The position numbers and the translations under genes were made by a program. From JBBQNJ01 sp038329845 (lineage in GTDB: Bacteria > Planctomycetota > Phycisphaerae > Tepidisphaerales > Tepidisphaeraceae), in assembly GCA_038329845.1 (NCBI GenBank), contig JBBQNJ010000057.1:1-32848 (forward strand): DNA of 32,848 nt, given 5' to 3'. Positions 8,160 to 14,783 of this stretch are shown piece after piece. Position 1 is the first letter of the stretch; every line of letters starts with the position of its first letter. The notes beneath the pieces were generated by a model that saw only the letters and a program-made list of their open reading frames with translations, had not been told where the DNA came from and did no database searches.

Positions 8160-8693
8160 ATGCTCACTCAAACCAGCGAATATGCCCTGCGTGCCATGGT
8201 CTATCTAGCCCGCAAGGGAGCGGGAACCTTTGCCGGCGTCAAGGAAATCGCCGCCGCCACCGGCGTGCCGATGAATTACCTGGCCAAGATTCTTCAGCAA
8301 CTGGCCCGGACCGGCGTGCTGAAGAGCCAGAAGGGATTTGGCGGCGGATTCCGACCGGCCCGTCCGCTGGCGGAAATCTGCCTCTACGAAATCGTCGATC
8401 CGCTGGAAAACGTTTCGAAGTTCAAGGAATGCGTGCTGGGGCAGCGACTTTGCAATGACGAGGTCGCCTGCCCGCTGCATGATGCCTGGAAGCGGATCAG
8501 CAACGAGTACCTCGGCAGCCTTCGCAATACCACGTTGCAGGACGTGGCCGACTTCCGAGTCACCCACGCCCCGGAAGAGAAGCCGCAAACGCACGCCGAT
8601 CCGCGTTCAACCGAGTCCCGTAAAGGGCGAAAGCCCAAGTCCGGCAACGGCTTTCCGGACATTTTCCGGTCGAATGTGCGCGACCTGGGGTAA
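8160..8693 (+). CDS. Rrf2 family transcriptional regulator
   Basis: The 177-residue protein begins with the winged-helix domain of the Rrf2 family (IscR, NsrR, RsrR), starting MLTQTSEYALRAMVYLA and containing NYLAKILQQL, the expected recognition region, and a GFGGGF wing. Three cysteines, C91, C98 and C104, sit where IscR and NsrR hold an iron-sulfur cluster, so it may sense nitric oxide, oxidation or iron-sulfur status (inference). A C-terminal tail of about 35 residues is basic and low in hydrophobics. No strong ribosome binding site precedes the ATG. It stands immediately upstream of the PEP-CTERM operon, which it might regulate, though nothing in the sequence proves it. A run of nine C follows the stop. 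Confidence 0.9.
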   Translation: MLTQTSEYALRAMVYLARKGAGTFAGVKEIAAATGVPMNYLAKILQQLARTGVLKSQKGFGGGFRPARPLAEICLYEIVDPLENVSKFKECVLGQRLCNDEVACPLHDAWKRISNEYLGSLRNTTLQDVADFRVTHAPEEKPQTHADPRSTESRKGRKPKSGNGFPDIFRSNVRDLG

Positions 8694-8820
8694 TCGCCCC
8701 CCCCCGCCCCCGCCGCCACCGCCGGAGCCCTCTGAACCCGAATCCGCTTCGCCCCCGCCTTGACCCGACGGACAATTTGGTGAGTTTCCCTTATTTTCCG
8801 GTCCGGCAACTATTTTTATG

Positions 8821-8849
8821 TTGACACGGCACCGGGCTGGGTGTATCAT
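8821..8849 (+). promoter_or_regulatory. Strong promoter of the PEP-CTERM/pseudopilin operon
   Basis: TTGACA (8821-8826) and TATCAT (8844-8849) are separated by exactly 17 bases, the best sigma-70 match I found in the window. The start would be near 8856, about 78 bases before the first gene. The sequence just upstream is AT-rich, as for an UP element. Confidence 0.75.
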
Positions 8850-8863
8850 GAATACTGCAAGGA

Positions 8864-8910
8864 GGCGCGATAGCGCGCCGGTCCGGACTTGTCGGCGTTC
8901 GGAAACCGAC
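8864..8910 (+). promoter_or_regulatory. Structured 5' leader of the PEP-CTERM operon
   Basis: Two hairpins can form in the leader: GGCGCG-ATAG-CGCGCC (8864-8879) and GTCGG...CCGAC (8891-8910, loop of 10). They lie between the promoter and the GGAGG (8923-8927) of the first gene. They may stabilise the mRNA; I recognise no riboswitch class. Confidence 0.4.
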
Positions 8911-8933
8911 GCTTTCTTCACTGGAGGTAGCTC

Positions 8934-9800
8934 ATGTCCGCGAAACAAATCCTGATTCTTACCGCCGCAATGGCGATTTCCGCAGGCACCGCCCAGGCCG
9001 CCGTGGTCGTGGAGTATTCGGGCGATTATGTAAGTGCGTCGCGGACATTTGAGCCGGCCCACGCCAACACGGCCTTCGTATTGGAAAGTTCGGTAACGGC
9101 CGGCAACATGGACTACAACGGGGATGCCGACACCACCGATTATGTGCTTTTCCGCGCACTGAACCTGACGGCCCCGTGGAGCGACGCCATGGGCGCCAAC
9201 TACAGCGGCCCAGCATTCTACGGCGGGTTCACCATATTCAGCAGCGGCACGGACCACGTAAGCAGAAACGCCCGCACCGACGCCTTTCAGATCAGTAATT
9301 CTGGTGCAAGCGACCGTATCCGCCCGGTGGTGCGCAACGTGATTCTGGCGACATCGGTGTTCTTGTTCAATACCTCCTCCGTTGGAAAATTCGAGAGCGG
9401 GGCGGGGAATCAGCTTCAGGCGAACGTTTCCCAATTGACCTCCGCCACGGGACAGTTCATCGTCCGCGCCGGAGGATCGTTCTATATTTCTCAGTCCACA
9501 TTAATCGCGGGATCTAACACGATCGATCCGGCGACTATCAACTGGGCGGCGATTTCTCTGACTGACGGTCAGAAAAACCTGCTGCTGCCCGCAAGCCCTT
9601 CCTACACCGTGGCCGGTAGTACCCTGACCAACATCACCCAGTTCGGATATGTCCAGAACACGGCGGGCAACACGTCCGGATCGGTCGTCGAGGTGGACTT
9701 GCTACGGGCCAATATCTCCCTGATCCCCGAGCCGGCGATGTCCGGCGTGTTGGCGCTGGGTGCCGCGGGCTTGTTGGCTCGACGACGCCGCATGGTTTAA
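8934..9800 (+). CDS. PEP-CTERM sorting domain protein (first)
   Basis: This 288-residue protein has a signal peptide (about residues 1-22, ending AQAA). Its C-terminal sorting signal is a Pro-Glu-Pro at 265-267, a hydrophobic helix and an Arg cluster (ARRRR). Such proteins are exported, cleaved by an exosortase and anchored or released at the surface, often in matrix-forming bacteria. The middle is rich in Ser, Thr, Asn and Gly and is predicted to be mostly beta strand; a DYNGDADTTDY segment resembles a calcium-binding or dockerin-like loop. A GGAGG precedes the ATG by about six bases. The exosortase itself is not in the window. Function unknown. It is the first gene of a three-gene operon. 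Confidence 0.88.
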   Translation: MSAKQILILTAAMAISAGTAQAAVVVEYSGDYVSASRTFEPAHANTAFVLESSVTAGNMDYNGDADTTDYVLFRALNLTAPWSDAMGANYSGPAFYGGFTIFSSGTDHVSRNARTDAFQISNSGASDRIRPVVRNVILATSVFLFNTSSVGKFESGAGNQLQANVSQLTSATGQFIVRAGGSFYISQSTLIAGSNTIDPATINWAAISLTDGQKNLLLPASPSYTVAGSTLTNITQFGYVQNTAGNTSGSVVEVDLLRANISLIPEPAMSGVLALGAAGLLARRRRMV

Positions 9801-9826
9801 TGAAGTTTTTCTGCTAAGGAGGCCAA

Positions 9827-10525
9827 ATGCGAATGACCCATTCTCTCTTTTCCTTACTGGCGGGCGGCACCGCCTGTCTTTTCGCGTCGATGGCTCCGGC
9901 GGCAATCGTCAGCTACCAGATTTCTGGTGCCGACAATACGGCCAAACGCGCGCCGACCTCGGTCGATTCGAACGTCTCGGCCAGTTCAATTGTCAACGGT
10001 GCCGGAATGAGTACTAGCGGAACACTGTTCAAGGAATTTCCGTCGAGCAGCGGCGACTACATCATCGTCAACCGGTCGAACTACATTTCCGGCGTTTCCA
10101 CGGAAGCCGAGGCGGTAACGGCCGCCACCTTCTACCGCATCACCCTCACGCCGAATCTGAGCGTGACGATGACGCTCCAGACGTTGAACTTTGACACCTT
10201 GTGGTACAACGCCGACCCCTCGGCGACGATGTTCGTCCGGTCCGATGCCGGTGGAGATAACTTTTCAACCAATTTGGGCTCGTACGATGTGACGACGAAC
10301 ACGCGCACCCCTCGGTCGATCAATTTGTCGGCGTCGGCGGTGGACTTCTCGGGCACGACAGCGCCCATCAGTTTTCGATTTTACATGTATTCCACGATCC
10401 ATGCCAACAATAACACCGCCGGACTGGACAATATCGAGTTGATCGGAGTCGTCCCCGAGCCGGCGAGCATGGGATTGGTCTTGATTGGAGGCGCGGGACT
10501 GCTTCTGCGACGCCGACGGGCCTAG
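9827..10525 (+). CDS. PEP-CTERM sorting domain protein (second)
   Basis: The 232-residue product has a signal peptide (about 1-24, ending APAA) and a C-terminal Pro-Glu-Pro (210-212) followed by a hydrophobic helix and RRRR, the classic exosortase substrate tail. The body is Ser/Thr/Asn-rich and likely beta. It starts 26 bases after the first PEP-CTERM gene behind an AGGAGG, so the two are co-transcribed. A second ATG six bases further on is possible. The two proteins share architecture but little obvious sequence outside the tail, so they are not a recent duplication. The role is probably extracellular or surface (inference). Confidence 0.87.
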   Translation: MRMTHSLFSLLAGGTACLFASMAPAAIVSYQISGADNTAKRAPTSVDSNVSASSIVNGAGMSTSGTLFKEFPSSSGDYIIVNRSNYISGVSTEAEAVTAATFYRITLTPNLSVTMTLQTLNFDTLWYNADPSATMFVRSDAGGDNFSTNLGSYDVTTNTRTPRSINLSASAVDFSGTTAPISFRFYMYSTIHANNNTAGLDNIELIGVVPEPASMGLVLIGGAGLLLRRRRA

Positions 10526-10573
10526 GATCGTTCATCAGCGGTTGCGAAGCCGCATTCGATAAGGAGTAACCCC

Positions 10574-11440
10574 ATGCGACGAATCTCCCAATCGTGCCGG
10601 GGCGGTTTCACCTTGGTGGAATTGCTTGTTGTCATCGGGATTATCGCCGTTTTGATCTCGATTTTGCTCCCGTCGCTGGGTAAGGCCAAGGAGGCGGCCA
10701 ATCGGATCGCGTGCGCGTCGAATCAGCGCCAGATCGCCCTTGGCGTGCGCATGTATGCCAATGAGAACCACGACTGGGCGATGCTCGGGTGTAACTCCGG
10801 CAATCCGAACTTTTTGACCTTCTGGTACTCGGGCAACGGGACGGCGACCTACCCGCCGCGATGGGTGCTGCTGGGGGTGATTTACGGCGAAACCCGGCAC
10901 GTCCCCAATCTCCAGGCGTTCTACTGTCCGTCGGCGTCCGGGATCGCCGACGAATCGTCGTCGCAGCGGGCCGTGCCGGGCTATGAGGGGGTCGATCCCA
11001 GTAGGATCCCCACGCCCGGGACTACGATCTCCGGCAACGCCCAGATCGGGGAAAAGACGTTCATTTCGTACATCACGCGCCCGATCGTCAACCTTAACGC
11101 CAGTGCAACCAGCTATCAGCCGTACACGACGCACGTGCCGCGGTTTTCGATGCTTCGCCGGGGAATCAACGAGGTCGGTCAATATTCGCCGACTGGCAAC
11201 GCCACCACACCGCGGATGAAATACGGGCCGGCGATTTTGTCGGACATGATCGCCACGCCGAACCACATCAAGACCGGCCATAAGACTGGGGTGAACGTGG
11301 CTTTTTCAGACGGCTCGGTTCGCTGGGTTGGGCTGAAGGTGTTCGAGAATGAGTTGAGCTACTGGCCGTCGATGTGGAGCAACAACGCCAACGCGATCAG
11401 CGCCAACTACCGCATCTGGGAAGAATTCGATCGCCAGTAA
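10574..11440 (+). CDS. Type II secretion-like pseudopilin with H-X9-DG tail
   Basis: The 288-residue protein carries a prepilin cleavage/methylation signal: a short basic leader, Gly11, then FTLVELLVV with Glu16 and a hydrophobic helix, so a prepilin peptidase would cut after Gly11. Near the C terminus, His236 is followed nine residues later by Asp-Gly (246-247), the H-X9-DG processing-associated motif found in large planctomycete pseudopilin families. AAGGAG lies seven bases before the ATG. It is the third gene of the PEP-CTERM operon, 48 bases after its neighbour. It is expected to sit in the inner membrane as part of, or a substrate of, a type II secretion-like fibre. Its specific role is unknown. 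Confidence 0.9.
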   Translation: MRRISQSCRGGFTLVELLVVIGIIAVLISILLPSLGKAKEAANRIACASNQRQIALGVRMYANENHDWAMLGCNSGNPNFLTFWYSGNGTATYPPRWVLLGVIYGETRHVPNLQAFYCPSASGIADESSSQRAVPGYEGVDPSRIPTPGTTISGNAQIGEKTFISYITRPIVNLNASATSYQPYTTHVPRFSMLRRGINEVGQYSPTGNATTPRMKYGPAILSDMIATPNHIKTGHKTGVNVAFSDGSVRWVGLKVFENELSYWPSMWSNNANAISANYRIWEEFDRQ

Positions 11441-11461
11441 CGCAATGCCCCCGGGCGGAGC

Positions 11462-11587
11462 GGTGCGGGGAACGAGAGCGACGGGCAGGGGGGCGATTGG
11501 CGTCCCGGTCGCCGCTGCGTACTCGGCGAGGATGGGGTGCGGGGAACGGGTGCGACGGGCACGGGCGATGGGTCGCCGTATTCGGCC
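11462..11587. repeat. Imperfect tandem duplication after the pseudopilin gene
   Basis: Two copies starting GGTGCGGGGAACG lie at 11462 and 11536 and end near 11530 and 11587 at TACTCGGC and TATTCGGC. They have diverged and the second is shorter. They fill most of the gap between the pseudopilin and queE stop codons. There is no T-run, so they are not a typical terminator. Confidence 0.5.
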
Positions 11588-11633
11588 CCCGCAAGGGGGA
11601 CCACGGACGCGACGGCGAGAGCGACAAAATCGC

Positions 11634-12323
11634 TCAGGTTCCCCGGCGGGTGCCGAACAACTCGATGTGCAGCCGCGGGGCATAGCGCCAGCGCCGTTTC
11701 TTGCACTCCTCGACGATCCACAGCGCTCGGCGGGCGAGCGTCGCCCGATCGATCCCCTCGGGCATCAGCAACACATCGTCGTCCCGGAAGCCGCGTAGCT
11801 CGGACAGCAGCGATTCGATTTCCCCCAGGTCCGACGGCTCGGCGACGACGAATTTGAGTTGGAAGCCCTTCACCGAGTCGATGAATCGCTGGATCGCGGG
11901 AATGTTCATCCGCTGGCGCTCGTGCGCCGCGGCGAAACGTCCATCATCGAGTTGCCACGGGGTCGAGTTCGACAGCTTGGGAGAGAGACTCGCCAAGTCC
12001 ATCGGCGACGGCTTGAAGACCGTCCCGGCGGTTTCGACGGTCAGATGCAAACCCTCGGCGACGATCGCGTCGCACACGACCTCGTAATCGGGCGCGATGA
12101 CCGGCTCGCCGCCCGTCAGCACGACGTGTCCGGCATCGTGCGATCCGATCGCGTCCATGATCCGGGAGATCGGCCAATCCTCTCCCTCGGGCACCCAGCT
12201 CGCGTAGGGCGTATCGCACCAGGCGCAGCGCAAATTGCACCCGCTGGCCCGCACGAATACCGACGGCACGCCCAGAAGCTTGCCTTCGCCTTGAATCGAA
12301 TAAAACACCTCACTGATCCGCAT
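11634..12323 (-). CDS. queE: 7-carboxy-7-deazaguanine synthase (radical SAM)
   Basis: The 229-residue enzyme converts 6-carboxy-tetrahydropterin to 7-carboxy-7-deazaguanine in queuosine precursor synthesis. It opens with the family's SEVFYSIQGEG. Cys29, Cys33 and Cys36 (CxxxCxxC) bind the radical-SAM 4Fe-4S cluster, and TGGEP at 70-74 is the SAM-binding motif. Its length is normal. No queC, queD or queF lies nearby, so the pathway must be completed elsewhere. The gene is isolated: convergent with the pseudopilin operon and separated from rpsI by about 430 bases. No strong ribosome binding site is evident. Confidence 0.92.
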   Translation of the reverse strand: MRISEVFYSIQGEGKLLGVPSVFVRASGCNLRCAWCDTPYASWVPEGEDWPISRIMDAIGSHDAGHVVLTGGEPVIAPDYEVVCDAIVAEGLHLTVETAGTVFKPSPMDLASLSPKLSNSTPWQLDDGRFAAAHERQRMNIPAIQRFIDSVKGFQLKFVVAEPSDLGEIESLLSELRGFRDDDVLLMPEGIDRATLARRALWIVEECKKRRWRYAPRLHIELFGTRRGT

Positions 12324-12752
12324 CGCCGCATGGTAGCGTTATCGCCGCTCCACCGCGCATTCGCAGTTGGGAAAATATGCTTTGAGGCGAGCCACGGGCG
12401 GAGGATGGACCATAGATTGAGCCGGCGATTGGCGAAGTCTACGATGGAAGCGCGCGAATGAAGATCATGCTCATCATTCCAGGTGTCGGCATGCCCACGA
12501 CGAGCTGAGTGAAAATTCGTGGATCGTCGTCAGCTACCAAGGGGATCGCTGCCATCACCCAACGAATCGCGCAGCGCGGCGGGGGAAGCTTGGGCGAACC
12601 GCGAATCTGCGATACCCCGTTGTAGATCGGACGAAGCCGGGTGAGGGGGTGAAGGGGCGACAACGCGCGAATGCAATGCGCGACTGGGCGACAATGCGCG
12701 CAGCAGCGGTCACCCCCTCACCGTGTTTCCCCCTCATCCCCCCCCCAAGGGA
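12324..12752. other. Gene-free region between queE and rpsI
   Basis: About 430 bases without a credible gene. A 74-codon open frame on the minus strand (12439-12663) and a 16-codon one on the plus strand near 12459 look incidental. The side near rpsI holds the long inverted repeat listed separately and a run of C near 12738-12746. The queE promoter must lie here but no clear boxes are seen. Confidence 0.5.
12640..12722. repeat. 13-bp inverted repeat with 57-base loop downstream of rpsI
   Basis: GGTGAGGGGGTGA (12640-12652) is perfectly complementary to TCACCCCCTCACC (12710-12722). The loop contains a smaller GCGCGA/TGCGCG palindrome. It lies 31 bases past the rpsI stop and may end or stabilise the rplM-rpsI transcript, or be a REP-like dispersed unit. 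There is no T-run. Confidence 0.6.
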
Positions 12753-13199
12753 TTACCGCTTGCTGAACTGGAATCGGCGTCGGGCGCCGCGCTGGCCGTA
12801 TTTCTTGCGTTCTTTCATGCGGCTGTCGCGGGTCATGAAGCCGCCGGTGCGAAGGGCCGTCTCGAATGAGGGATCCATGCGGCTTAAGGCGCGGCCCAGG
12901 CCCATGACGATCGCGCCGCTCTGGCCGGTCATGCCGCCGCCGGTGGTGTTGACCAGCACATCGACTTTCCCGCCCATGTTGGTCACTTCCAGAGGGCCGA
13001 AGATCGCTTTGCGATCCCGCTCCTGGGTGAAGTAGTCGTTCAGTTCGCGGCCATTGATGGCGATCTTGCCGCTGCCGCCGGCCACGCGAACACGCGCGAC
13101 ACTGGTTTTTCGACGCCCGGTTCCCCAGACGTAGGTGGGCTTGGCCTTGGGGGCCGATTCAGCGGATGCGTGCGATGCGGGAGTTTCGGTCTCAGCCAT
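12753..13199 (-). CDS. rpsI: 30S ribosomal protein S9
   Basis: The 148-residue protein is S9, whose C-terminal tail reaches the P-site tRNA anticodon loop. The conserved GTGRRKTSVARVR is at about 26-38, GGGMTGQSGA in the middle, and the invariant terminal Lys-Arg is present. The first 20 or so residues are an Ala/Glu/Ser-rich extension not needed for the fold. It follows rplM on the same strand, 47 bases after its stop, the standard L13-S9 operon. No good Shine-Dalgarno precedes the ATG, so it may rely on coupling or on an unstructured start. Confidence 0.97.
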   Translation of the reverse strand: MAETETPASHASAESAPKAKPTYVWGTGRRKTSVARVRVAGGSGKIAINGRELNDYFTQERDRKAIFGPLEVTNMGGKVDVLVNTTGGGMTGQSGAIVMGLGRALSRMDPSFETALRTGGFMTRDSRMKERKKYGQRGARRRFQFSKR

Positions 13200-13246
13200 G
13201 GGTTGGGTCTCGAAGGAGGCAGGCGACGAATCGTACGATTACAAAA

Positions 13247-13681
13247 CTATATCTTCAGTTCCCGGGGTTGCTGGGCGGCGTGCGGATGCTCGGCGCCGCG
13301 ATAAATCTTCACTTTGCCGAGGATATTGCGGCCAAGCTTGCTCTTAGGCAGCATCCGCCGCACGGCTAGCTCGAGCAGCTTCTCGGGATGCAGCTTTCGC
13401 ATGTTTTCAAAGCTATACAGCTTGCGACCGCTCGGATAGCGCGAGTAGGTGTCGTACTGGATCACCTCGGCCTTGCGACCGGTGACGCGAATTTTCTCGG
13501 CGTTCAGAACGACCACGAAGTCCCCGGTGGCCACATGGGGCGTGTACGTGGGCTTGTTCTTGCCTTGGACGATGACGGCGATCCGAGCGGCCAGCCGCCC
13601 GAGAATCTGTCCGCTGGCGTCGATGACGTGCCAATCGGCTTTCAATTCGCCGGGTTTGGCCATGTAACTACCAGTACTCAT
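13247..13681 (-). CDS. rplM: 50S ribosomal protein L13
   Basis: This is L13, an early-assembly protein of the 50S subunit. From the ATG at 13681, which has AGGA eight bases upstream, it has 144 residues, close to E. coli (142). The core is clear: WHVIDASGQILGRLA, GDFVVVLNAEKI, RKLHPEKLLELAVRRMLPKSKLGR and a C-terminal YRGAEHPHAAQ. A second ATG at 13663 is possible. The open frame upstream of 13681 is the 5' leader, which holds a promoter and a hairpin. It forms an operon with rpsI. Confidence 0.97.
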   Translation of the reverse strand: MSTGSYMAKPGELKADWHVIDASGQILGRLAARIAVIVQGKNKPTYTPHVATGDFVVVLNAEKIRVTGRKAEVIQYDTYSRYPSGRKLYSFENMRKLHPEKLLELAVRRMLPKSKLGRNILGKVKIYRGAEHPHAAQQPRELKI

Positions 13682-13752
13682 GACAATGATCCTGTCCAAA
13701 AGCGAGAATCGCGGCCAAGCCGTCCCGAATACCGTCATCCGGGCCGCCAAGC

Positions 13753-13788
13753 AAAAAACAACATGGGCGAACCATCGGAGGTCCGCCC
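13753..13788 (-). terminator. Hairpin plus T-tract in the rplM leader
   Basis: On the minus strand a 9-bp stem with one mismatch (13788-13780 with 13773-13765, loop of six) is followed by TGTTG and six T (13758-13753). It lies upstream of the rplM start and just inside the predicted transcript. It could be an L13 autoregulatory leader or attenuator, or the former terminator of the decayed toxin-antitoxin operon. Confidence 0.45.
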
Positions 13789-13802
13789 ACCAAGGACCGG
13801 AA

Positions 13803-13830
13803 AGTTTAGCGACCTCCTCGCGCCTGTCAA
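13803..13830 (-). promoter_or_regulatory. Promoter of rplM-rpsI
   Basis: On the minus strand TTGACA (13830-13825) and TAAACT (13808-13803) are 16 bases apart. Transcription would start near 13796, about 115 bases before rplM. The -35 box overlaps the stop codon of the truncated toxin gene. Confidence 0.65.
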
Positions 13831-14057
13831 GCGCCGATTCCCGGCTTCGGCATGGCTTGGCCTTCTGCGGTGGTGAGGTCGATGAGGCGGCAGGCGGAGT
13901 CGCTGGCTCTCGTGAGATTGCGGGTCACTTCGGCGACCACAAGGGTGCTGATTTTACCTGCGTAGCGATCAGACTGGACGATGACGGCGGGTCGTTTCTT
14001 TCCATGCAGGCCAGAAGGGTGCGGGACTCCGACCAGCACCACATCGCCTCTATTCAT
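13827..14057 (-). pseudogene. Truncated MazF/PemK-family toxin
   Basis: The 76-codon frame starts MNRGDVVLVGVPHPSG and contains GKKRPAVIVQSD and the strand VVAEVTRNL, which are typical of MazF/PemK endoribonuclease toxins. Family members have about 105-120 residues. Here similarity to the pattern stops around residue 66, and the last codons (AMPKPGIGA) and stop do not look like the family, so about 40 C-terminal residues are missing. The start codon overlaps the end of the antitoxin frame as ATGA, the classic toxin-antitoxin coupling. The loss of the C-terminal half and the damaged partner indicate a dead pair. The rplM promoter begins at the break. Confidence 0.7.
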
Positions 14058-14308
14058 CGCGTCTCCGGAGCGGCGTGATCCTCCGCATCCCAACCGGCCC
14101 GCTCGGCGGTTTACCATGCTGATGCCTGGAGTTCGTCGCGAGTCCATGGGCTGTCATCGTATAGTTCTTCGGTGAGCTTTTTGTATTGGTCAACGCGGAG
14201 CAGAACGAAGGCCTCATGGGTGCGCGGATTGACCCCCTGCGGCGGGTTTGGATGCGGTTGAGAAAGCGCCCGCATCTGGTCATCGGTCAATTCGATCGTC
14301 ACTGCCAT
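14054..14308 (-). pseudogene. Antitoxin gene with in-frame stop, partner of the MazF-like remnant
   Basis: A short protein begins MAVTIELTDDQMRAL and continues with VNPRTHEAFVLLRVDQYKKL, like small planctomycete antitoxins encoded next to MazF. A TAA at 14111-14113 stops it at 65 residues. Beyond that stop the same frame reads TAERAGWDAEDHAAPETR and ends in a TGA at 14054-14056 that overlaps the toxin ATG. The continuation keeps the Ala-Gly-Trp-Asp theme expected at the end of such antitoxins, so the TAA is probably a nonsense mutation. A 65-residue form may still be made. The start at 14308 was chosen over 14317 by similarity of the opening residues. Confidence 0.6.
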
Positions 14309-14317
14309 GCTGAACAT

Positions 14318-14783
14318 TGTCTGGGGTGTTCGACCTGGAGCAATGGCCTAGGCCGCGATGGGGCCAGTTCCAGTTCGACAAGGCGATGGAAGATATTCAT
14401 AGGGTCGTCGGAGTACGGTTACCCCGCATGGCCCACGCAGGGTGAATTGAGCATCCATCCGCCAGCCATATTCCGAGCTGAGGAAAGCGGGGGAAACAGA
14501 CGATCGAATATCGGTCGCGGCCGACGCGGATCATTGGGATACGACCCGCAACTGGCGAGCTTCAGCATGGAAGGATACGACGTGACGGCGGCCCGCGGAT
14601 TCATCGACCTGTTCGGCCTGCCGATGAAAGTCGCCGCCCAAGTCGATCGACGGGATCGACGATAGCGACACCGCCACATCCGCGCGGTCGCGTCACTTTC
14701 ATCATCGAGGCGCGCCCATTTCGCGGGCAATCCCCCCAAGAACGTTCACAAACGCGCCCCCGGGATCAATGGGCACACGCTCA
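14318..14783. other. Gene-poor stretch with a coding-like remnant at 14512-14665
   Basis: No intact gene is seen. On the plus strand the frame ending at 14665 reads DPQLASFSMEGYDVTAARG and then FIDLFGLPMKVAAQVD. It has strong G/C preference at third codon positions for about 40 codons, unlike the sequence upstream in the same frame. This could be the 3' end of a decayed gene. I do not recognise the family, and chance cannot be excluded. Confidence 0.3.

Noticed and set aside
8849..8960. Upstream ORF beginning at the ATG overlapping the -10 box of the PEP-CTERM promoter
   Set aside because: The predicted transcript starts after this ATG, so it would not be in the mRNA.
12439..12663. 74-codon minus-strand ORF between queE and rpsI
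   Set aside because: No ribosome binding site, overlaps the inverted repeat, and no recognisable motif.
14186..14665. 159-codon plus-strand ORF as an intact gene
   Set aside because: The first two thirds overlap the antitoxin gene and have no protein-like composition; only the last 40 codons look coding-like.
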